A DNA stretch of 64,000 bases from positions 54,516 through 118,515 of the forward strand of contig JAJRZK010000029.1 in assembly GCA_024275315.1 (NCBI GenBank). The letters are read 5' to 3'. The notes under the pieces are model-generated. The model was given only the letters and a program-made list of their open reading frames with translations, was not told where the DNA came from and did not search any database. This document shows positions 9,794 through 20,724 of the stretch, in pieces (the stretch's first letter is position 1; every line of letters starts with the position of its first letter). Origin of the DNA: Nitrospirota bacterium. GTDB lineage: Bacteria; Nitrospinota_A; UBA7883. The position numbers and the translations under genes were made by a program.

Positions 9794-10963
9794 ATGACCG
9801 CTAAATCCGGATATACAGGCGCCGCCAAGACGCTTGCAGTTTCCATTTTCCTCTTTGCGATCCTCAACGCGTGGGTGCTCAAAAACGCGCCGGTTCAAGG
9901 GGGGGACACACATCATTTTGTGGACGCCGTAAATGAGCTCGTTGAAAACGGCTCCATCACGAACAGGAGCCAAAACTACTCCGGCTACGTGATATTCCTC
10001 GCCATTTGTAAACTGATCACGCCATCGGGCGGTTCTTATTTCGCGACTTCGATAGCGATACAAACCCTGTTTTCGTTCATCGCGATGTTTTGCGTGTTCC
10101 ATCTTGGAAATTCCGTTTTCTCGGAAACCACCGCGAAACTGGCCACGCTATTTTTTTCCGTCAACTATTATACGATCTACCTGAACCAGTATGTGCTAAC
10201 CGATTCGATGTTCATATCCCTGGCGCTGATATCATGCTCCACGCTGGTGATGGCGTCCTGGAACCGGTGGTGGTTTGGGCTGGCCGCGCCTGCGACAATT
10301 TTCACGGCGATGTTCAGACCCAACGGCATCGTGTTTTTCCCGCTGTTCGCCTTGTACGCGCTATCCTTGCTTAAGGCAAAAACCCAGGCTGTGATTTACA
10401 CTATTCTAGTTGTGGCTCTTGTGGCCGCCGGCCCGTTCCTGCTAAAGGAGTTCTACAAGGCGACAAGCAGAATCCAGGCCTTGGGCCAAATCGAGCGGGG
10501 CACGGTGGTTTACGGGTATAAATTCATCGAGATGCCAGAGCTTAAGAACAAGTCGCATGATCTTCTAAAAGACACGGCGAGATACGCCATGGAATATCCC
10601 GGCGCGCTGTTGAACCTGGTGTACAACAGGTTGTACAGCTATTATTTTTTCATGCGGGACGAGTTTTCCAGCCTTCACAACATGTTTTTGAAAATCACTT
10701 TGCCTGTATTTTATTTGCTCGCCCTTATGGGGGTCGCACGCTGTTTCGCCACAGGTTTTGATAGGAACCACCTTTTGCTTCTCGGAATAATAGCCGCCCA
10801 GTCGGCCATAACCGCCAGCGCATACTCCGATCACGATCCGCGGTTTTTATGTTACATTATCTCGCTTATAGCCCTGTTTTCCGCTTTCGGGCTGACGTGG
10901 ATCGTTTCCTGCGTTACAGGGATTGGAGACCGGCTTTTTAATTGCAGTTCAAAAGATTTATGA
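9794..10963 (+). CDS. GT39/ArnT-like membrane glycosyltransferase
   Basis: 389 aa polytopic; GDTHHFVDAVNELVENGSI loop after first TM, typical of GT-C transferases. Confidence 0.55.
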   Translation: MTAKSGYTGAAKTLAVSIFLFAILNAWVLKNAPVQGGDTHHFVDAVNELVENGSITNRSQNYSGYVIFLAICKLITPSGGSYFATSIAIQTLFSFIAMFCVFHLGNSVFSETTAKLATLFFSVNYYTIYLNQYVLTDSMFISLALISCSTLVMASWNRWWFGLAAPATIFTAMFRPNGIVFFPLFALYALSLLKAKTQAVIYTILVVALVAAGPFLLKEFYKATSRIQALGQIERGTVVYGYKFIEMPELKNKSHDLLKDTARYAMEYPGALLNLVYNRLYSYYFFMRDEFSSLHNMFLKITLPVFYLLALMGVARCFATGFDRNHLLLLGIIAAQSAITASAYSDHDPRFLCYIISLIALFSAFGLTWIVSCVTGIGDRLFNCSSKDL

Positions 10964-12393
10964 ACGACAGAGCATATTTGGATTATCGGGAAAAACGAAT
11001 TAACCATTGGGATTCGATAGCTCCGAATCTCGATTACTGGCGCAGGCACAGCAGGTATTACCACTCCAGGCTTACACAGATTATCCGCTTCGCCACGCCA
11101 CCAGGCCAGCGCGTCCTGGAAATCGGATGCGGCAGGGGCGACCTTCTGGCGGCGCTCAACCCTTCCGTGGGTGTCGGGATCGACTTTTCCGCAGAGATGA
11201 TAAACCTGGCCCAAAAGCGTCATCCGCAATTGAAATTCATTCACACAGACATTTACGATCTACAGCTGGAGGAAACCTTCGATACAATTATTGTCTCGGA
11301 CGTTGTAAACGAGCTGTGGGACGTGCAGGAAGCCTTGAAAATAATCCGCCCCCTGGCGCCTGCAGGGGCCAGGGTCATTTTCAATTTTCAAAGCAGGCTG
11401 TGGGAAATCCCCCTGCGTATCGTCAAGCACCTGAAGCTCTCAACCCCCACCCTGGACCAGAACTGGCTCACGTTTGAGGATGTGGAGGGACTTCTGGAGC
11501 TGACAGGTTTCGAGGTGATAAGACGCCGGCGGGAAATCATGTTTCCTTTTTCCTTTCCTTTTCTGGATAAACTCATGAACAGGGTGTTGGTCAAGCTTTG
11601 GCCGCTATACCATTGCGCGCTGACAAATTTTGTCGTGGCGCGTCCTCGCCCCGAAAAATGGGAAAAGATGGGAAACCCCCTGGTGTCGGTGGTGACGCCA
11701 GCCAGGAACGAGGCTGGCAACATATCATCCATATTGGATCGCACGCCGGAAATGGGATCGGGGACGGAACTGATTTTTGTGGAGGGCCACTCCAGCGACA
11801 ACACGTATGAAACGATTGAAAAGGAAATATCAAAACGTCCCAATCGGAACATAAAGCTTTTGAAACAGTCGGGAACAGGAAAGGGCTCCGCGGTGAGGGA
11901 GGCGTTTGACGTGGCCAAGGGGGACGTCCTGATGATCCTCGACGCGGACATGACAGTGGCCCCGGAGGATCTGCCCAGGTTTTTGGACGTAATCACTTCG
12001 GGCCAGGGCGAGTTCGTCAACGGGGTGCGGCTTGTATACCCGATGGAGGACGAAGCCATGCGATCGCTGAATCTTTTGGGGAACAAGTTTTTCAGCCTGG
12101 TTTTTTCCTGGCTCCTGGAACAGCCTGTAAAAGATACACTCTGCGGCACAAAAGTGTTGAGCATGGATAACTATCGCAAGATCGCGGCCAACCGCTCCTA
12201 TTTCGGAGAGTTCGATCCATTTGGAGATTTCGACCTGCTGTTCGGAGCGGCAAAAGCAAACATGAAAATTGTTGATATGCCGGTTCGCTACCGGGCGCGG
12301 ACATATGGCTCCACCAATATCGACAGGTGGAGGCATGGATGGCTGCTGCTGAAAATGGCCGTGTTCGCGACGAAACGACTGAAGTTTATCTGA
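10942..12393 (+). CDS. SAM methyltransferase-GT2 glycosyltransferase fusion
   Basis: N-terminus RVLEIGCGRGDLLAAL...GVGIDFSAEMI; C-terminus VSVVTPARNEAGNI...MILDADMTV. Confidence 0.8.
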   Translation: MQFKRFMNDRAYLDYREKRINHWDSIAPNLDYWRRHSRYYHSRLTQIIRFATPPGQRVLEIGCGRGDLLAALNPSVGVGIDFSAEMINLAQKRHPQLKFIHTDIYDLQLEETFDTIIVSDVVNELWDVQEALKIIRPLAPAGARVIFNFQSRLWEIPLRIVKHLKLSTPTLDQNWLTFEDVEGLLELTGFEVIRRRREIMFPFSFPFLDKLMNRVLVKLWPLYHCALTNFVVARPRPEKWEKMGNPLVSVVTPARNEAGNISSILDRTPEMGSGTELIFVEGHSSDNTYETIEKEISKRPNRNIKLLKQSGTGKGSAVREAFDVAKGDVLMILDADMTVAPEDLPRFLDVITSGQGEFVNGVRLVYPMEDEAMRSLNLLGNKFFSLVFSWLLEQPVKDTLCGTKVLSMDNYRKIAANRSYFGEFDPFGDFDLLFGAAKANMKIVDMPVRYRARTYGSTNIDRWRHGWLLLKMAVFATKRLKFI

Positions 12394-12488
12394 GTGGTAA
12401 AACATGGCGTTTGGCGCTTTGGCGTGCTAGGCTTTATGGTCATGCGTGTATTGGATTGACAATTATTGAGCGTGGTCTGGAGGGATAG

Positions 12489-13802
12489 ATGTTCACCGGT
12501 CTGTTGAGCGGGTTGCGCAAACGTAACGAGTCCATAGCCGTAATAGGTTTGGGTTACGTTGGTCTTCCGCTGGCGATTGCTTTTGCCAAAAAGTTTCAGG
12601 TCATCGGGTATGACAACAATGAAACCAGGATTAAAGACCTTGGCGGCGCAATTGATTACACCGGGGAGGTCGAATCATCGGAGCTGAAAAACGAGAACCT
12701 GGTTTTTACTTCTGATCCGTCGGATATTTCCAGGGCGCGGTTTATCACTGTAACCGTCCCTACCCCTGTAGACAAATACAAAAGGCCGGATTTGCGTCCC
12801 ATCCTGTCCGCCAGCGTCACTGTCGGGAAATATATAAAGCGCGGGTCTGTGGTCGTGTTCGAGTCGACAGTGTACCCGGGTGTGACGCAGGAGGAATGCG
12901 TCGGTGTGATCGAGAAGGAATCGGGGCTGAAGTGCGGAGTGGATTTCAAGGTCGGCTACTCCCCCGAAAGGATAAACCCCGGCGACAAGGAGCATAAGAT
13001 CGACCAGATAAAAAAAGTGGTTTCCGGCCAGGACGAGCAAACCCTTGGCATAGTCTCGGGCGTGTATGGAGACATCATCTCCGCCGGCGTCCACATGGCT
13101 CCTTCCATAAAGGTCGCCGAAGCGGCCAAGGTGATAGAGAATATTCAGCGCGATATCAACATCGCCCTTGTAAACGAGTTTTCGATGATTTTCAATTTAA
13201 TGGGTATAAAAACATCAGAGGTCCTCGACGCCGCAGACACAAAATGGAATTTCATTAAATATTCACCCGGCCTCGTTGGCGGGCATTGTATCGGCGTTGA
13301 TCCATATTATCTGACAGCAAAAGCGGGCGAGCTCGGCTATGACCCGCAGATTATTCTTTCCGGGCGCCGGATCAACGATGGCATGGGCAAATATGTGGCC
13401 CAGCAGGCGATCAAACAACTCATAAACTGCGGCAAGGCCGTCAAGGGCGCCAGGGCGGGCGTGCTGGGGTTGACGTTCAAGGAAAACGTGCCGGACCTCA
13501 GGAACAGCAGGGTCCCGGACATACTCGACGAGTTGAACAGCTACGGTGTTCAAACCCTGGTGCACGACCCTTTTTGCGATCCACAGGAATCCCGGACAAA
13601 ATATCGCGTCAACCTGTATGAAATCGACGAGATGAAAGATCTGGACATGGTCATCCTCGCCGTCGCACACGACGAATACATGCAGATGGGCTCTGAAAAA
13701 CTATCCGCCATGCTCAACGACGGCAAAGGTGTGGTTGTCGATGTCAAGTCGGCCCTGGACGCATCAGACTTCGGCGACGGCGTTTTTTATTGGAGCCTGT
13801 AA
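12489..13802 (+). CDS. Nucleotide-sugar dehydrogenase (UDP-GlcNAcA/GalNAcA type, TviB/WbpO-like)
   Basis: IAVIGLGYVGLPLAIAFAK, SPERINPGD, GLVGGHCIGVDPYYLT, GLTFKENVPDLRNS. Confidence 0.9.
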   Translation: MFTGLLSGLRKRNESIAVIGLGYVGLPLAIAFAKKFQVIGYDNNETRIKDLGGAIDYTGEVESSELKNENLVFTSDPSDISRARFITVTVPTPVDKYKRPDLRPILSASVTVGKYIKRGSVVVFESTVYPGVTQEECVGVIEKESGLKCGVDFKVGYSPERINPGDKEHKIDQIKKVVSGQDEQTLGIVSGVYGDIISAGVHMAPSIKVAEAAKVIENIQRDINIALVNEFSMIFNLMGIKTSEVLDAADTKWNFIKYSPGLVGGHCIGVDPYYLTAKAGELGYDPQIILSGRRINDGMGKYVAQQAIKQLINCGKAVKGARAGVLGLTFKENVPDLRNSRVPDILDELNSYGVQTLVHDPFCDPQESRTKYRVNLYEIDEMKDLDMVILAVAHDEYMQMGSEKLSAMLNDGKGVVVDVKSALDASDFGDGVFYWSL

Positions 13803-13894
13803 GTCGCGGAACCCGGCGGGCTCGCCCGATCATGGCGCCGACAGCTTCCCTGCGCCGGTTTCATGATCGGCTGATATCGCAAACAGCGGTTTCG

Positions 13895-14803
13895 TCATAT
13901 TCCCAGCTGTCCCGTCCACCAGGCTATCGTCTCGTCAAGCCCGGAATCCATGTTGTACGTTGGCGACCACTTCACGGTATCGGCAAGGATGGAAACGTCC
14001 GCCACCAGCATTGAAGATTCCTGGTTTTTAAGCGGGCGGTTTTCTACGCTTAACAAATCTCGCCGCCCGATCTTCCCCGCGATGATATCCGAAAAATCCC
14101 TTAGTGTCACAGGAACGCCAGACCCGACGTTCACAGGCCCGGTCACATCGTTTGCCAGCACCGAAGCGATCGCCGATGCGGCGTCTTTTATATACAGAAA
14201 ATCGAGCCTTTTCTGTCCATGATCGACCCGCGCGCAGGTTCCCTTGAGCAGTGACGCGATCGTGGAGGGAACAAATCTTCCCGGAGACTCGAAGGGGCCA
14301 TAAAAATAGAACGGCCTCAACCATGCGAAATGGATATCATGCGACGCGCTATAGACCTCCGAAACCCGTCGCAACGCGTCTTTGGTTGCGCTGTATAAAC
14401 TTTTTGGCCTAAGTGGTGTGACCCGCTCCGAGCAATAGCCGTAACGCCAGTTGTACTCCGCGCAGGTGCCAGTCATCACTGCCCGTTTTCCCCCGTTGCG
14501 GTGAAAATGCTGTAGCAACGACAAGCTCGTGTTCATCCAGGCGATATTGGCCTCCGATTCCCAGAACTTCTTGTGCTCCACATACCAGGCCAGGTGGAGC
14601 AGGTGCGTCGGTTTCACATCGCCCATCAATACGGCCAACTGACCCTGGTCGTGCAAGTCGGCTTTTATCCATCGCACATCCCGATCACCATTGTCGGGAT
14701 CGTTTTTCCGTGTGGCGAACACTTCAAACCCCTGTTTCGCCAAATGCGCCAAAACGCCTCTCCCGATGAAGCCAGACGCCCCGGTGACCAACACTCGTCC
14801 CAT
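13895..14803 (-). CDS. NAD-dependent epimerase/dehydratase (extended SDR)
   Basis: RVLVTGASGFIGRGVLAHL; YSATKDALRR; NVGSG. Confidence 0.85.
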   Translation of the reverse strand: MGRVLVTGASGFIGRGVLAHLAKQGFEVFATRKNDPDNGDRDVRWIKADLHDQGQLAVLMGDVKPTHLLHLAWYVEHKKFWESEANIAWMNTSLSLLQHFHRNGGKRAVMTGTCAEYNWRYGYCSERVTPLRPKSLYSATKDALRRVSEVYSASHDIHFAWLRPFYFYGPFESPGRFVPSTIASLLKGTCARVDHGQKRLDFLYIKDAASAIASVLANDVTGPVNVGSGVPVTLRDFSDIIAGKIGRRDLLSVENRPLKNQESSMLVADVSILADTVKWSPTYNMDSGLDETIAWWTGQLGI

Positions 14804-15038
14804 TCTATTTCACCTTCCCAATGGAATTTCCATCAAGGCAATATTTCCATTACACCACCAACTCCAAAGTATATAATGGAAAAAACCTAAACTGGCAAGC
14901 GTACATGACAACAAGGATAAGCAAAAATACCGCGGCGCACGGACATGTCGCCCTGTTCAAAATCGCTTTTGTGCGCTTTGGTCATCGTCTCTTTCAATTC
15001 CGCCAGCTATAATATCCTCGAAAAACCGCAACACGACA

Positions 15039-15803
15039 ATGGACCTTATCGAAGCCAAAGAGCTGAAAAACCGGCGTCACCCCTGGGAGATTTCCAAGTC
15101 ACGCGCCATATCCGATATTATATTCGGTTCAGGATAAATAAAGCCACCTTTGCGCGTGGCCGACATTGGATGTGGTGATGTATTTATCAGCAATGAATTG
15201 TTCGGCGGACTTGATGATGTGTCGGTTGCGTGTCTGGATGTGAACCTTACAAAACGCCATATCGAGCAGCTAAAAGTGGCCAACCCCGCGTTTTTTTTCA
15301 CAAACAAACCCGAAGATATCTCTGGCGGCGATTTTGATTTGATACTCATGCTCGACGTGATAGAACATGTCCCCGACGACAGGGAGTTTTTAAAGTCGAT
15401 TGTGGATCATTCCCTGAACAACGGCGGGACAGTCCTGATCACAGCCCCCGCGTTCAACTCGCTTTTCGGCTCCCACGACAAGCTGTTGAAACATTACAGA
15501 CGTTACAGCAGGAAAAAGCTTGTGCATTTGACCATGAGCTGTGGATTGACAGTGCGATCATGCGGGTACCTGTTTTCCGCCTTGTTGGCGCCACGGATTT
15601 TCTCTGTGATGTATGAAAAGCTTTTCGGGACACCTTTTCTTGCGGACAAAAGGGGGCTTGGCGCCTGGAGCCACGGGTTGGTAATAACAAGCGTAATCGC
15701 TTTTTTCCTGAACATCACAAATTCGCTGGCGCTGGTTCTCAGCAGATTCAGAATACATCTGCCGGGGCTTACCGTTTGGACCTTATGCCAAAAACAGCGA
15801 TAG
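15039..15803 (+). pseudogene. Class I SAM methyltransferase interrupted by an in-frame TAA (15135-15137)
   Basis: ATG 15039 reads MDLIEAKELKNRRHPWEISKSRAISDIIFGSG*IKPPLRVADIGCGDVFISNELFGG... in one frame; remainder to 15803 open. Confidence 0.75.
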
Positions 15804-16558
15804 TCGTACCATGCTTCAACGAAGAGAAGCGACTGGACACGGAAGAGTTTGTCAGGGCGATCGACGATGATGACTCTCTGCATTTCATTTTTGTAAACGA
15901 CGGAAGCGATGACGACACCGGGCCGGTGATAGAAAAGATGAGCGTGGACCGGCCGGGCAGAATATTCGCCGTCACCCTGGATATCAACTCCGGCAAGGCA
16001 GAAGCCACGCGGCGGGGGTTTGGCAAGGCGTTTGAAAACGGATACGAATTGATCGGATACCTGGACGCAGACCTCGCCACCCCTCTTTCGGCCATACAGG
16101 ACTTTGTCGCCATCATGGAGCGGGATAACGTCCTTATGATAATGGGCTCCCGGGTGCGCCTGCTTGGGAGAGATGTCAAAAGGAGTTTGGCGCGCCACTA
16201 CCTTGGCAGGCTGTTCGCCACTTTCGCCAGCGTCGCGTTGAACCTGCCCGTGTACGACACCCAGTGCGGAGCGAAGCTGTTCAGGAATTCAGAGCCGGTT
16301 CGAGAAGCGTTCGCCCTCCCTTTCGGCGCCCGATGGGTGTTTGATGTCGAAATAATCGCACGGCTTGCGTTGGCGATCAAGTCAGGCGGCGGGGATAACA
16401 TAGAAGATCTTGTTATTGAGCATCCGCTGGATCAATGGAGGGATGTCGCCGGATCAAAAATCAAACTCAAAGATTTTGTCATGGGCGCCATGGAACTGGT
16501 GTTTATCATGCTGCGGTATTCCAGGAAACTGTACAGAGCGAAAAGCTATTCATCCTGA
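15785..16558 (+). CDS. GT2 family glycosyltransferase (dolichyl-phosphate glucose/mannose synthase-like)
   Basis: IVVPCFNEEKRL...FVNDGSDDDT...GYLDADLATPL. Confidence 0.85.
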   Translation: MPKTAIVVPCFNEEKRLDTEEFVRAIDDDDSLHFIFVNDGSDDDTGPVIEKMSVDRPGRIFAVTLDINSGKAEATRRGFGKAFENGYELIGYLDADLATPLSAIQDFVAIMERDNVLMIMGSRVRLLGRDVKRSLARHYLGRLFATFASVALNLPVYDTQCGAKLFRNSEPVREAFALPFGARWVFDVEIIARLALAIKSGGGDNIEDLVIEHPLDQWRDVAGSKIKLKDFVMGAMELVFIMLRYSRKLYRAKSYSS

Positions 16559-16647
16559 ATTGGTTGACGTCGCCTCATCACTATATTTGCAACGGCCGGC
16601 CGTTTGGCGCATGCGACCATATCGTCCGGCGACTTTCCTCCATGATT

Positions 16648-18669
16648 TCAATTAACCTTGATCAGACGATACTCCTTGTTTGAAGCCACTTCAGACAGGT
16701 AAAAATCGACAAGGTTATCCGGTATGTTGTTCGGGAACTTTCTATTTATAAACAAATAGCCTATCTTGCGTTCCTTTAAAAACGCTACGTTCTCCATATC
16801 AAACCGCCTGTCCCAAAACCATTTCATATCTTCGAGCCTGCGTCTGTCCTGCTTGGTGTGCAGGTTGTTATAGACAAAGTTGGAGGCGTAAAACTGGTGG
16901 CCGAAAAGCGCAGGGTATAAAACGTTTCGATATTTTCGTCTGTTGTCCTCCACTGGGTATGCGTGCTGGTTCGTCGCGATAACTGAATCCAAAGGCGCGG
17001 CGGACAACACCTCCTTCACCTTTTTGACATCCACCATTTCAGAATAATAGGCAGGAGGCCTGGCAAAGCCCAGGGCGTACATCGTCGCCATAACGGCCAC
17101 ACAGCAGATGGCCAGCCTCTTCTGCCAGGCAGGGTATTTGCAGTATGTCTCATACATGATCAGGGACCCCATCAATACAAGCAGGGATTGGCCTATGCGA
17201 AGCGAATGAACGGAAAATCCGGCCCGGGTGTATGTCTGGCTATATGTTACACCGAGAATTTCCTGGTAAAGCCGGTCAAGCTCCTCTCCGGCCTTGAACA
17301 CAATAATAAACGGCAGAAGATAGAGGAAGAATATGACAAGCAGGGTGTACCCATGCGGGCTAAAAATGGACCACAGCTCGGACACACGCCTCGGGCTACA
17401 AAATCTGAGTAAATAAATCGCCGTAGCCAGGAACACAAAAAGTGTCGAGACGCGGAACAAAAGCGACATGAGCGTTCCAACAAATTTGTACACTCCGCCT
17501 GTGGGCAGTCCGAATCCGTCCCACAAATAGCTTACGATCACGGGGATATGGGTAAAATACTGGAATCCATACCCTTTCCCGATCAAAACACTGAAACCTT
17601 CGATCCTCAGCATACCGAAAATCTGGAAAAACAGCGTCATCCCGAGGGCGACCAGCCCCGCAAGGAAAGGAGCCGTTTCCTTTTTTGCAACCAGCCTCCA
17701 TATGGCGTACAGCGCATACGCTATCGCGAAAGATAAAAAACCCTGCGGACGCACGAAGCTTGCATAACCCAGCAACGGCGCGGCTATATAATATCGTTTA
17801 TGGATCAGCAACCCTGCAAACGGGATGAACAGGCTGAATACCAGCAACTCCGCGCCGACCATTCCGTTTAGCATAAACAGTTGAGGTTGCATGTATGGCT
17901 CATAACCCGGCAACAGCGACACATCACGGGAAAAGGCCAGCCAATACAGGGCGAGCCCGATGTCAACATCGAAATATAAAACGAACGAAGCTACAGCCAG
18001 CGACATGGCTATATAGTTCGAACGGTGATCGACACCGCCAGGGCGGAGCGCCACCATAACAAAACCCGCGATTATCCACATGCGGAAAAGGGCGCTGGCG
18101 AGGATATAATAGGCCGGCCCCAACGGGATGAAAAACATTTTCGCCAACAGAGACGCTATCGCTCCAAACCCCACATGATACCTGGTGGGTTTACAGCAAA
18201 ACGACAGGTCATCCGGAACGCATTTTTTCATCAGCGCCAACCCATGGGAAAAATGCCACGGCTGGTCTGTGTATAGATACAGGTTCGGCGTCGCGGCCAA
18301 TCCGTTGTAAAACAGATACCATGCTATCGGTAGACATATCGCGCCCATCATCCCTGAAAGGATCACCGCCTGGGTGATTGTCTGAGTCCTGTCGAGCCTG
18401 TGACTGCCTTTTATAATAATGTCCCGATTGATCCCGACAGCGGCAAGCGTCAGCCCGCCCGACGCCAGCCCCATCAGAAAAACCGGAAGTCCCAACAGAC
18501 AGAACAGTTGTCTGAACGTCGCCAACAACACGAAAAACAGCATAGTCCTGACAGACAGGTCGGCAAATTCTGCAAAAACGTCCGCTCCGGCTGATACGCT
18601 CCTGTAAAACCGGAATGCAAAACACCCCCAAAACGTCCAGCATGAAAAAGCGAAAATAATTTCCGTCAT
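16648..18669 (-). CDS. Large polytopic membrane protein
   Basis: 673 aa with many TM segments in the glycan locus. Confidence 0.55.
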   Translation of the reverse strand: MTEIIFAFSCWTFWGCFAFRFYRSVSAGADVFAEFADLSVRTMLFFVLLATFRQLFCLLGLPVFLMGLASGGLTLAAVGINRDIIIKGSHRLDRTQTITQAVILSGMMGAICLPIAWYLFYNGLAATPNLYLYTDQPWHFSHGLALMKKCVPDDLSFCCKPTRYHVGFGAIASLLAKMFFIPLGPAYYILASALFRMWIIAGFVMVALRPGGVDHRSNYIAMSLAVASFVLYFDVDIGLALYWLAFSRDVSLLPGYEPYMQPQLFMLNGMVGAELLVFSLFIPFAGLLIHKRYYIAAPLLGYASFVRPQGFLSFAIAYALYAIWRLVAKKETAPFLAGLVALGMTLFFQIFGMLRIEGFSVLIGKGYGFQYFTHIPVIVSYLWDGFGLPTGGVYKFVGTLMSLLFRVSTLFVFLATAIYLLRFCSPRRVSELWSIFSPHGYTLLVIFFLYLLPFIIVFKAGEELDRLYQEILGVTYSQTYTRAGFSVHSLRIGQSLLVLMGSLIMYETYCKYPAWQKRLAICCVAVMATMYALGFARPPAYYSEMVDVKKVKEVLSAAPLDSVIATNQHAYPVEDNRRKYRNVLYPALFGHQFYASNFVYNNLHTKQDRRRLEDMKWFWDRRFDMENVAFLKERKIGYLFINRKFPNNIPDNLVDFYLSEVASNKEYRLIKVN

Positions 18670-18840
18670 ATGATTCTTATGGCTCCATAGCCTGGGATTA
18701 TGGTTCTGGACTATCCGACACTCGTCATACGCGCCGGGATTTTGCCATCAAATTCGCGTTGCCGGCTAGTCTACTCCACCTTGCGCAATCCATACAACGC
18801 CTCGTTTTACAGTTCACACAGGACAGCCCTTGGCGCAGGA

Positions 18841-19422
18841 TCATTGGACCGGGGGTAAATCCTCCGGTCTGTTTACATTGTGGAACGAATCGAGCGATGG
18901 TTCAATTTGTCGAAGCTTGCTTTCCGGTATGAATGTTCTGTCCAGGTTTTTTCTGAACTCGTCAAACTGGATCGACGCGGCGCTGATACGGTCCCGCATT
19001 TTTTCCACCGACCTGCGCCTGTATATGGCGAACAACCCCTGCTCGCGCCCGTTAACGACCGGGATCACCGCATCGCCCGGAAGATTGGAGCAAGAGACGA
19101 TAAACCTCGCCATATCCACGCTGATCATCGGCATATCGCAGGCGACCAGCAAAAGCTCATCCGCCGATGTGGCCTCAAACGCGGTCACAAGGCCGGAAAG
19201 CGGTCCCATTCCACGGATCAGGTCTGTATAGATTCGCGCGTCAATTCCCTTTAGCGACCCCGGGTTGTTGGAAACGATTATTATGCGTTCCACACTGGGC
19301 TTTACGGCTTCCACAACTCTTTGAATCATCGGCGTGCCATGATATTCCAACATGGCCTTGTCCCGCCCCATACGGACGCTTTTACCTCCAGCCAGGATAA
19401 CGGCAAGCATATTTTGCAGCAC
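18841..19422 (-). CDS. mobA: Molybdenum cofactor guanylyltransferase
   Basis: VILAGGKSVRMGRDKAMLEYHGTPMIQRV; ACDMPMI; MoCo gene neighbourhood. Confidence 0.9.
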   Translation of the reverse strand: MLQNMLAVILAGGKSVRMGRDKAMLEYHGTPMIQRVVEAVKPSVERIIIVSNNPGSLKGIDARIYTDLIRGMGPLSGLVTAFEATSADELLLVACDMPMISVDMARFIVSCSNLPGDAVIPVVNGREQGLFAIYRRRSVEKMRDRISAASIQFDEFRKNLDRTFIPESKLRQIEPSLDSFHNVNRPEDLPPVQ

Positions 19423-19455
19423 AAATAAATTTTTGATATCGGCTTAGCGCCGGTG

Positions 19456-19872
19456 TTACGGGTGATTCTCCACCCAGTGATTCCCATCGGACAAAAATTC
19501 TTTTTTCCAGATCGGAACCCTGCGTTTCAACTCGTCTATAACCCACTGGCACGCCCTGAAAGCGTCGGAGCGACGCACGCTGGTGACAATTATCAAGACG
19601 ATATTTTCATTCACGCCAACCTCCCCGGTGCGGTGTATCACAAGACAATCGAGAATATCAAACCCTTCCACAGCGTCCCTTTCGAGCCTGGCCAGCTCCT
19701 TTTCGGCCATGCCCTGGTATTGCTCGAATTCAAGCTTTGTAACCCGCTCTCCCCTGGAAAAATCCCGGACAACGCCCAGAAAGCTCACCGCGGCGCCTGT
19801 TCGCCTGTTTTTTCCCACAAGAGCTTCAATTTCAGAGCCCACATCGAAATCTTCAATCTGCAACCTTGGCAT
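19456..19872 (-). CDS. moaE: Molybdopterin synthase catalytic subunit
   Basis: GAAVSFLGVVRDFSRG, HRTGEVGVNENIVLIIVTSVRRSDAFRACQWVIDELKRRVPIWKKE. Confidence 0.92.
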   Translation of the reverse strand: MPRLQIEDFDVGSEIEALVGKNRRTGAAVSFLGVVRDFSRGERVTKLEFEQYQGMAEKELARLERDAVEGFDILDCLVIHRTGEVGVNENIVLIIVTSVRRSDAFRACQWVIDELKRRVPIWKKEFLSDGNHWVENHP

Positions 19873-19875
19873 AGG

Positions 19876-20127
19876 CTACGCTCCGCCAGATAAGGGAGGG
19901 AGGACCGCCACTTCATCCCCATCTTCCACCCTGCTATGTAAAGTGGCGATCTCCTGGTTTACCGCGTATAGCAGTGATTTATTAATCAAAACGGACGGAT
20001 CAACACATGCCACGTCCGCCGCCCTTTTGAGGAGCTGTCGAACGTCCACAGGCTGTTCCAGCCGTAAAACCATCGAATCCGTTCCGACCTTTTCCTTGAC
20101 CGTGGCAAAAAAATTTAGTTTCGCCAT
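19876..20127 (-). CDS. moaD: Molybdopterin synthase sulfur carrier subunit
   Basis: Ubiquitin-like fold with C-terminal EVAVLPPLSGGA; adjacent to moaE. Confidence 0.9.
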   Translation of the reverse strand: MAKLNFFATVKEKVGTDSMVLRLEQPVDVRQLLKRAADVACVDPSVLINKSLLYAVNQEIATLHSRVEDGDEVAVLPPLSGGA

Positions 20128-20194
20128 ATTTACTCGGTTATTCCATTTGGATGTATTATTCTATTATAAGCCATCTACTTGGGAATGACATTCA

Positions 20195-20722
20195 ATGATC
20201 CATCCTCCCGTTATCGCCTTCACCGGCCCTTCAGGATCGGGCAAAACCACGCTTCTGGAAAAGCTAATTGTTCGATTAAAAGCCAGAGGCCTGCGCGTAG
20301 GAGCGATAAAACGAACGCATCACAAGATCGACCTGGACAAGGAGGGTAAGGACTCGCGAAGGTTCCGCGACGCTGGGTCAAACCCCACACTGATCATCGG
20401 GGACGGCTTTTTAGGTTATATGGAAATGACGCGAGAACCGATCAGCGTAGGCAGGCTTGCCGCGTATTTTTCCGGAAAAGCTGATATCATAGTAATTGAA
20501 GGGTTCAAGAACGAGGCGGTGTTGCGGTTTGACTTTGCCGAGCCATCCTCTTCTGTTTCTCAGGATCACGCTATGAATGACAAACTGCTGGGATTTATCA
20601 CGGACAAAAAGCCCGCCGGATCAACCAGCGCCAAGCCGGTCTTTTGCAGGGACGATGTCGACCTGTTGGCTGGCTGGATAATCGAAAACGTTTTGATGAA
20701 GCAGTCAATTTCCGGGTATTAA
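20195..20722 (+). CDS. mobB: Molybdopterin-guanine dinucleotide biosynthesis protein B
   Basis: [20 protein letters not shown]-loop; [25 protein letters not shown]. Confidence 0.9.
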   Translation: MIHPPVIAFTGPSGSGKTTLLEKLIVRLKARGLRVGAIKRTHHKIDLDKEGKDSRRFRDAGSNPTLIIGDGFLGYMEMTREPISVGRLAAYFSGKADIIVIEGFKNEAVLRFDFAEPSSSVSQDHAMNDKLLGFITDKKPAGSTSAKPVFCRDDVDLLAGWIIENVLMKQSISGY

Positions 20723-20724
20723 TC

